NCBI GenBank assembly: GCA_023807065.1
Contig: JAJJLU010000741.1
Location: 1-20,469 of the forward strand
Length of the DNA: 20,469 nucleotides
Source: Isotricha intestinalis
Taxonomy: Eukaryota; Ciliophora; Litostomatea; Vestibuliferida; Isotrichidae
Direction: 5' to 3'
Shown piece by piece: positions 16,637 through 20,469 of this stretch (its first letter is position 1; the number at the start of each line of letters is the position of its first letter). The notes under the pieces are model-generated. The model had not been told where the DNA came from. It did no database searches and saw only the letters and a list, made by a program, of their open reading frames with translations. A program made the translations under genes and the position numbers.

Positions 16637-18088
16637 ATGAATATTTTAGAATTTATTTTCTTTCTTCAATTAAATATAATTTTCTCAAAATCAAAATTAA
16701 TTTCAGTTTTTACATTAAATCGTCATGGAACAAGAGCTCCAATAACAATTGATTCAGATTTAAAAGATTATTTCGGGAATTTTTGGCCAAATAAAGGCAA
16801 ATTAACATCATATGGAGAAAGAATGCTTTATATATTAGGAATTCATAAAAGATATAAATATTTAAATGATATTGATTTTTTAAATAAAACTTGTGATCCT
16901 CATGAAATTTATTTTTTTAGTAGTAATTATGAGAGAACTATTATGAGTGCACAAAGTCAAATTTTAGGTCTTTGTTCTAATAGCTTTAATGATAAAATTA
17001 TTGATAAAAATTTAGTAAATATTACTTATCCTCCAATTCCTTTGAATAATAATAATAATTTGATGAAAGAAATTGAAGAATTAAATAAAGAAAAGTTCTC
17101 TCTTCCTAGTGGAATTAATTTATTACCTGTTCATATTTCTGATCAAAGTGAAGGAAAATTTCTTATAACAATGACACCAAAATGTAGAAAAGTTTATAGA
17201 AAATTATTAGATTATAATTTAAAAAATCATATAAAACTTCTTGAAATGGAAAAAATATTTAATGGACTTTACAGAGATATATTTAATAAATTACATAATG
17301 AAAATAAATATTATAACTTTCATGAAATATTCGATATCACAGATCAATATATAACATCATTATATGATGGAAAAAATGTTAATGAAGTTTTAAAAAAAAA
17401 TAATATTGACCCAGAAGAATTTTTAACATTATCACATAAGATACATTATTATTTTATTTTATATTATTTATTTGGAGATGAAAAAGGAGAAGGATATAAA
17501 TTAGAAGTAAGTTTATTATTAAGAGATGCAGTTAATCATATAAAAAACAATATTTATTCTGATATAACTGGAGAAAATAAAAAAATAAAAACTACATATG
17601 ATAATCCTAAATTTATGATTGGAAATGGGCATGATTCAACAATAATGGGTATTGAATTATTTATTAATGAAGCTTTTCAATTATCTAAAGATATTTATAG
17701 TAATGTTATTGATATTTCATATGCTGGAAGTTTAACTTTTGAAGTTATAAGAGATAATAAACAAAAATCAATTTTTGATGTATCTAATTATTTTATTGAT
17801 TATTATATTAATGATCAATTAATTAAAAGATTTAATTTTACTGGTTTCACTCAAGTTATTGAACAATATGCTTGGACTGAGGAAAAAATAGATGAATATT
17901 GTTCTGTTGAAAATTATGTTTTGAAGGAAGAAGTTAAAGTATTGAAAAATATTATTATTATATTGATTTCCTGTATTGTAGTTTGTGTTTTTCTTTTATA
18001 TAACAACCATAGAACAACTAAAAAAACTGGAACTAAAGGACATAGTAAAAAAGATCTCTTTTTACATCATAATGATAATAAAGCTTAA
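16637..18088 (+). CDS. Membrane-anchored histidine acid phosphatase
   Basis: The 483-residue protein belongs to the branch 2 histidine phosphatases (acid phosphatase/phytase type), which hydrolyse phosphomonoesters through a phospho-histidine intermediate. A hydrophobic N-terminal signal peptide spans about 1-18. The catalytic motif RHGTRAP lies at 29-35 (nucleophile H30), and the second motif, GHDST at 331-335, supplies the proton-donor Asp333. A hydrophobic segment at about 437-456 followed by basic residues makes a type I membrane anchor, so the catalytic domain should face the lumen or exterior, as in lysosomal acid phosphatase. N-glycosylation-like sites (NKT, NIT, NFT) support this. The stop is TAA. 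TMEM216 follows on the same strand after 216 nt. An upstream leader of unknown length lies in the gap before 16637. Confidence 0.93.
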   Translation: MNILEFIFFLQLNIIFSKSKLISVFTLNRHGTRAPITIDSDLKDYFGNFWPNKGKLTSYGERMLYILGIHKRYKYLNDIDFLNKTCDPHEIYFFSSNYERTIMSAQSQILGLCSNSFNDKIIDKNLVNITYPPIPLNNNNNLMKEIEELNKEKFSLPSGINLLPVHISDQSEGKFLITMTPKCRKVYRKLLDYNLKNHIKLLEMEKIFNGLYRDIFNKLHNENKYYNFHEIFDITDQYITSLYDGKNVNEVLKKNNIDPEEFLTLSHKIHYYFILYYLFGDEKGEGYKLEVSLLLRDAVNHIKNNIYSDITGENKKIKTTYDNPKFMIGNGHDSTIMGIELFINEAFQLSKDIYSNVIDISYAGSLTFEVIRDNKQKSIFDVSNYFIDYYINDQLIKRFNFTGFTQVIEQYAWTEEKIDEYCSVENYVLKEEVKVLKNIIIILISCIVVCVFLLYNNHRTTKKTGTKGHSKKDLFLHHNDNKA

Positions 18089-18304
18089 TTTTAATTTTAA
18101 ATAGAATATTTAGAACTTTATTTAAAAATAAATATAAAAAATTAATATATTTAATATATTGTTGATAAATCTTATTTTCCAAAATCAATTTTTGAATCCA
18201 TCCTTTAATTATTAAAAAATAAAAATTCATTTGGAAATTTTAATAAATTTTTAAATTTTTAATTTAAAAAAAAAATGTTTATTTTTTATAAATAAAAAAA
18301 TTAA

Positions 18305-18835
18305 ATGGAAGAAAATTCAAGATTAACTGATGAACAAAAACAAAAAGAAGAACAAGAGCTTGTTAAACCAGTATTAAATATATCTAAAAATAAAATTTAG
18401 TCTTCTTCATTACCTTTAGAATTACTTATTTTTATAGATAAAATTTATTCAATTATTTATTATATTTGTGAACTGTTTTTATTTATTTTCAAAAATTTAA
18501 CTTTTCCTTATTCATCATCAAGATTAGCATTAGATGTTATAATTTTTATTCTTTTAATATTATTTCATTTATGCCAATTAAAAATGGGTAAAATTCTATA
18601 TAATTTATATTTAGCTTCAATGGGAAATAAATCAGAAAGAACTATATTCATTCTTTTTTCAATTATAATAGGAATTTTTGCTTTAATTGCTTTAGTTTTT
18701 TTAGTGATAGCACAAAAATATATTACTCAATTTGATTTTGTTCTTGGAATTTTTGCTTTAATCTTAGATATTTTAGTATTCTTTTTATCAATTTTTGCTC
18801 TAGTTTATATTAAATCACATGAAAAAAATATTTAA
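18305..18835 (+). CDS. TMEM216: TMEM216-like ciliary transition-zone protein (two exons)
   Basis: Translation from the ATG at 18305 meets an in-frame TAG at 18398-18400, but that TAG is the acceptor end of a GT-AG intron (18371-18400). Splicing joins 22 codons to a 144-codon second exon, giving a 166-residue protein. The junction region SSSLPLELLIFIDKIYS matches the human N-terminal SSTPLEILFFLNGWYN. Further matches are ELFLFIFK, FPYSSSRLALDV and, near the end, AQKYITQFDFVLGIFALILDI. Four hydrophobic helices are present, as in the family. In animals TMEM216 belongs to the MKS/tectonic complex that gates ciliary membrane composition. A single-exon reading from the ATG at 18584 would lose the first half, including two helices. 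The stop is TAA. Confidence 0.9.
18371..18400 (+). other. 30-nt spliceosomal intron in TMEM216
   Basis: The intron begins GTATTAAATA and ends AAAATTTAG. Its length is a multiple of three and it carries an in-frame TAG, so retention would truncate the protein after 31 residues. Removing it restores the family's conserved N-terminus without a gap. It is the one well-supported intron in the window. Confidence 0.88.
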
Positions 18836-18937
18836 TTGAATTTTTGTCCAAAAAAATAAAATAAATAGTTAAAAATTAAACTCTAAAATTAATTAAATAT
18901 TTTATAAGAATTTTTTATGTATAAAACAAAAAATAAA

Positions 18938-20469
18938 ATGGAAAAGGAATTTAATGAACTTTTTCCTCCAAGTCATAAAAATGAATCTGAATTAATAGAA
19001 CACTCTTATTTGATAAATTATAAAGAATTATTATTATCTCATTTAAAGCCAGAATTATTAAAACGTTTTATGCAAATAAAACAAAATGTTACATTTAAAA
19101 ACTTCTTAGAAGCAGCTCAATATGAATATGGTCTTTTTAATACTAAAATAGATTTAAAGAAAGCATATACTTTATATAAAAAATATGCTGATTCAAATGA
19201 TTACTTTTGTATGTATAAAATGCATATAATTCATTTAAGTGAATTTAAAAAGTTTAATGTTAAAAGAGATAGAATTCTTGAAAAATTATATCTTTTAAAA
19301 TGTTTTGCCTATTTACCAAATTTTATTTTTAATTTCGAAGATAATCTTTTTCATAAAATTGACGTTTTATTGGAACTTGCTTATGTTTTAGATAATGAAG
19401 ATTCAACAGCATCAAAACATAAAGATTTTATGAATATTATTGAGAAAGAAAGAAAAAAATTTAATTTAACAAAAAATGATGTTTCATTAATGAGATTTGT
19501 GTTCAGTTGTTATTTTGGAAATGAAGAATCAGGAGAACAAATAATGTCTTTTTATCAATTAAAAGCAATTAAACCTGATTCTAATTTAGATCTTGCTTAT
19601 TATGAAGCAATGAATAAAAGTATTTATTTTAGAGAAAATTTAAAATTAGAAAGTGAATTAAAAGATGAAGATATTATTATATTTTATAAGAAAGTAATTG
19701 ATAATAAATTATATCAATATTATTCTGATTATGGAAATTATTTATTAAATAAATCAGAAATTGTAACTCCTCAAATTATAAATATATTTAAAGAATCTAT
19801 GGACCAAGGAAATTATTATTCAAGATTTAAATATTATCAATGTATTTTAACTTATACTGATTATAATTTATTTTTAGAAAACCAAGAAAAAGCTTTTCAT
19901 ATATTAAATATATTAGTTGATGAAATTGCATGTGAAAATTTATCAAATACTCAATTTATAATGTTTGTTGCTTTACTTATAAAACATAGTAAATTCCAAG
20001 ATAAAATAGCGGTAAATTTTATAAAATATGTTAAAGAAATATATGAATTTACTCTTTTTATTTTAGATCCTAAAAATGAAAAATTTTTCAAAGCAAATTT
20101 CAAAGAGAATGATATAGAATATTTTTGGAGAATAAGAGGTTTCGTCCATTATTTTGGTTTTGAAGGAATAGAAAAAAAAAATAGATTAAAAGCAATAGAA
20201 TATTTAGAAAAAAGTTCATCTTTATCACAAAGAAGTTTCATTAAAAGAGAAAATAATATTTTATTTACAAAGCTAAAAAATCATTATATAAAAATCAAAA
20301 AATAAGTAAATCTGAATTTTTAAAAAGTAAAGAAAAATTAGCAAAAGTTTGTTTAGATAATTCATCTCGAAGTTCTTATAATTTATTAGATTGTTATATT
20401 GTGGGTAAAATTTATTGGGAAGGAATTGGAGTTGAAAAAGATATTCAAATTACATTTTTAATTTATAAA
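18938..20469 (+). CDS. Sel1-repeat protein, apparent frameshift, 3' end beyond window
   Basis: The first frame is open to a TAA at 20303 and encodes about 455 residues from the ATG at 18938; an ATG at 18917 would add 7. Sel1-type helical hairpins are visible, such as EAAQYEYGLFNTKIDLKKAY and GFEGIEKKNRLKAIEYLEK. Sel1 repeats build scaffolds for protein-protein contact, for example in ERAD and signalling. Right after the TAA another frame (from 20305) is open for 55 codons to the end of the window and continues the fold with a classic repeat, GKIYWEGIGVEKD. The switch occurs at an A6 run (20297-20302), and one extra A would join the two parts. An assembly error is the simplest cause; programmed slippage at AAA-TAA or a real mutation are alternatives. 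The 3' end is missing. Confidence 0.83.

Noticed and set aside
18033..18230. Minus-strand 65-codon frame after the acid phosphatase
   Set aside because: It overlaps the phosphatase 3' end, is composed of Ile, Tyr, Leu and Lys typical of AT-rich noise, and has no supporting feature.
665..20305. Reassignment of TAA, TAG or TGA in this organism as a whole
   Set aside because: All three end recognised genes near expected lengths, and none occurs within the long conserved proteins. The apparent internal TAG in TMEM216 is intronic.

Overview
The window looks like the end of a ciliate macronuclear chromosome. It opens with four and a half units of CCCCAAT, a telomeric C-strand repeat of ciliate type. 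The rest is extremely AT-rich, about 80 to 85 percent by eye, with compact and mostly intronless genes rich in Asn, Lys and Ile. The large genes use the standard genetic code: TAA, TAG and TGA all end genes, and none occurs inside roughly 4,000 recognised codons. From memory I associate CCCCAAT telomeres and a standard code with rumen litostome ciliates such as Entodinium; I could not check this. A TMEM216 homologue (ciliary transition zone) also fits a ciliated cell.

Layout, left to right. Bases 1-33 are telomere. Bases 34-664 hold subtelomeric sequence with a possible small intron-rich or decayed gene on the minus strand. Next are a minus-strand coiled-coil protein (665-1861), a gap with a short open frame and a hairpin, and a divergent pair only 84 bp apart: a class I cyclic nucleotide phosphodiesterase (minus) and a casein kinase 1 with a C-terminal CaaX box (plus). 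A small coiled-coil gene (minus) and a clathrin light chain (plus) flank a 1 kb gap with coding-like sequence. Then come a lipid-anchored protein with Asn/Gln repeats, a coiled-coil protein, a four-helix membrane protein, a Pumilio (PUF) RNA-binding protein and a two-helix membrane protein of a type common in ciliates. After an 870 bp gap with a gene-like relic, the right end has a membrane-anchored histidine acid phosphatase, TMEM216 with one 30-nt intron, and a Sel1-repeat protein that runs off the window after an apparent frameshift.

The genes do not form one pathway. Themes are signalling (PDE, CK1), membrane traffic (clathrin light chain), mRNA control (PUF), the cilium (TMEM216) and membrane or surface proteins. 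I see no tRNA, rRNA, CRISPR array or transposase, and I did not find a clearly new multi-gene system. The least explained signals are two intergenic tracts (6658-7023 plus, 16114-16501 minus) that keep coding-like frame while being interrupted mainly by TAA where Gln would fit.
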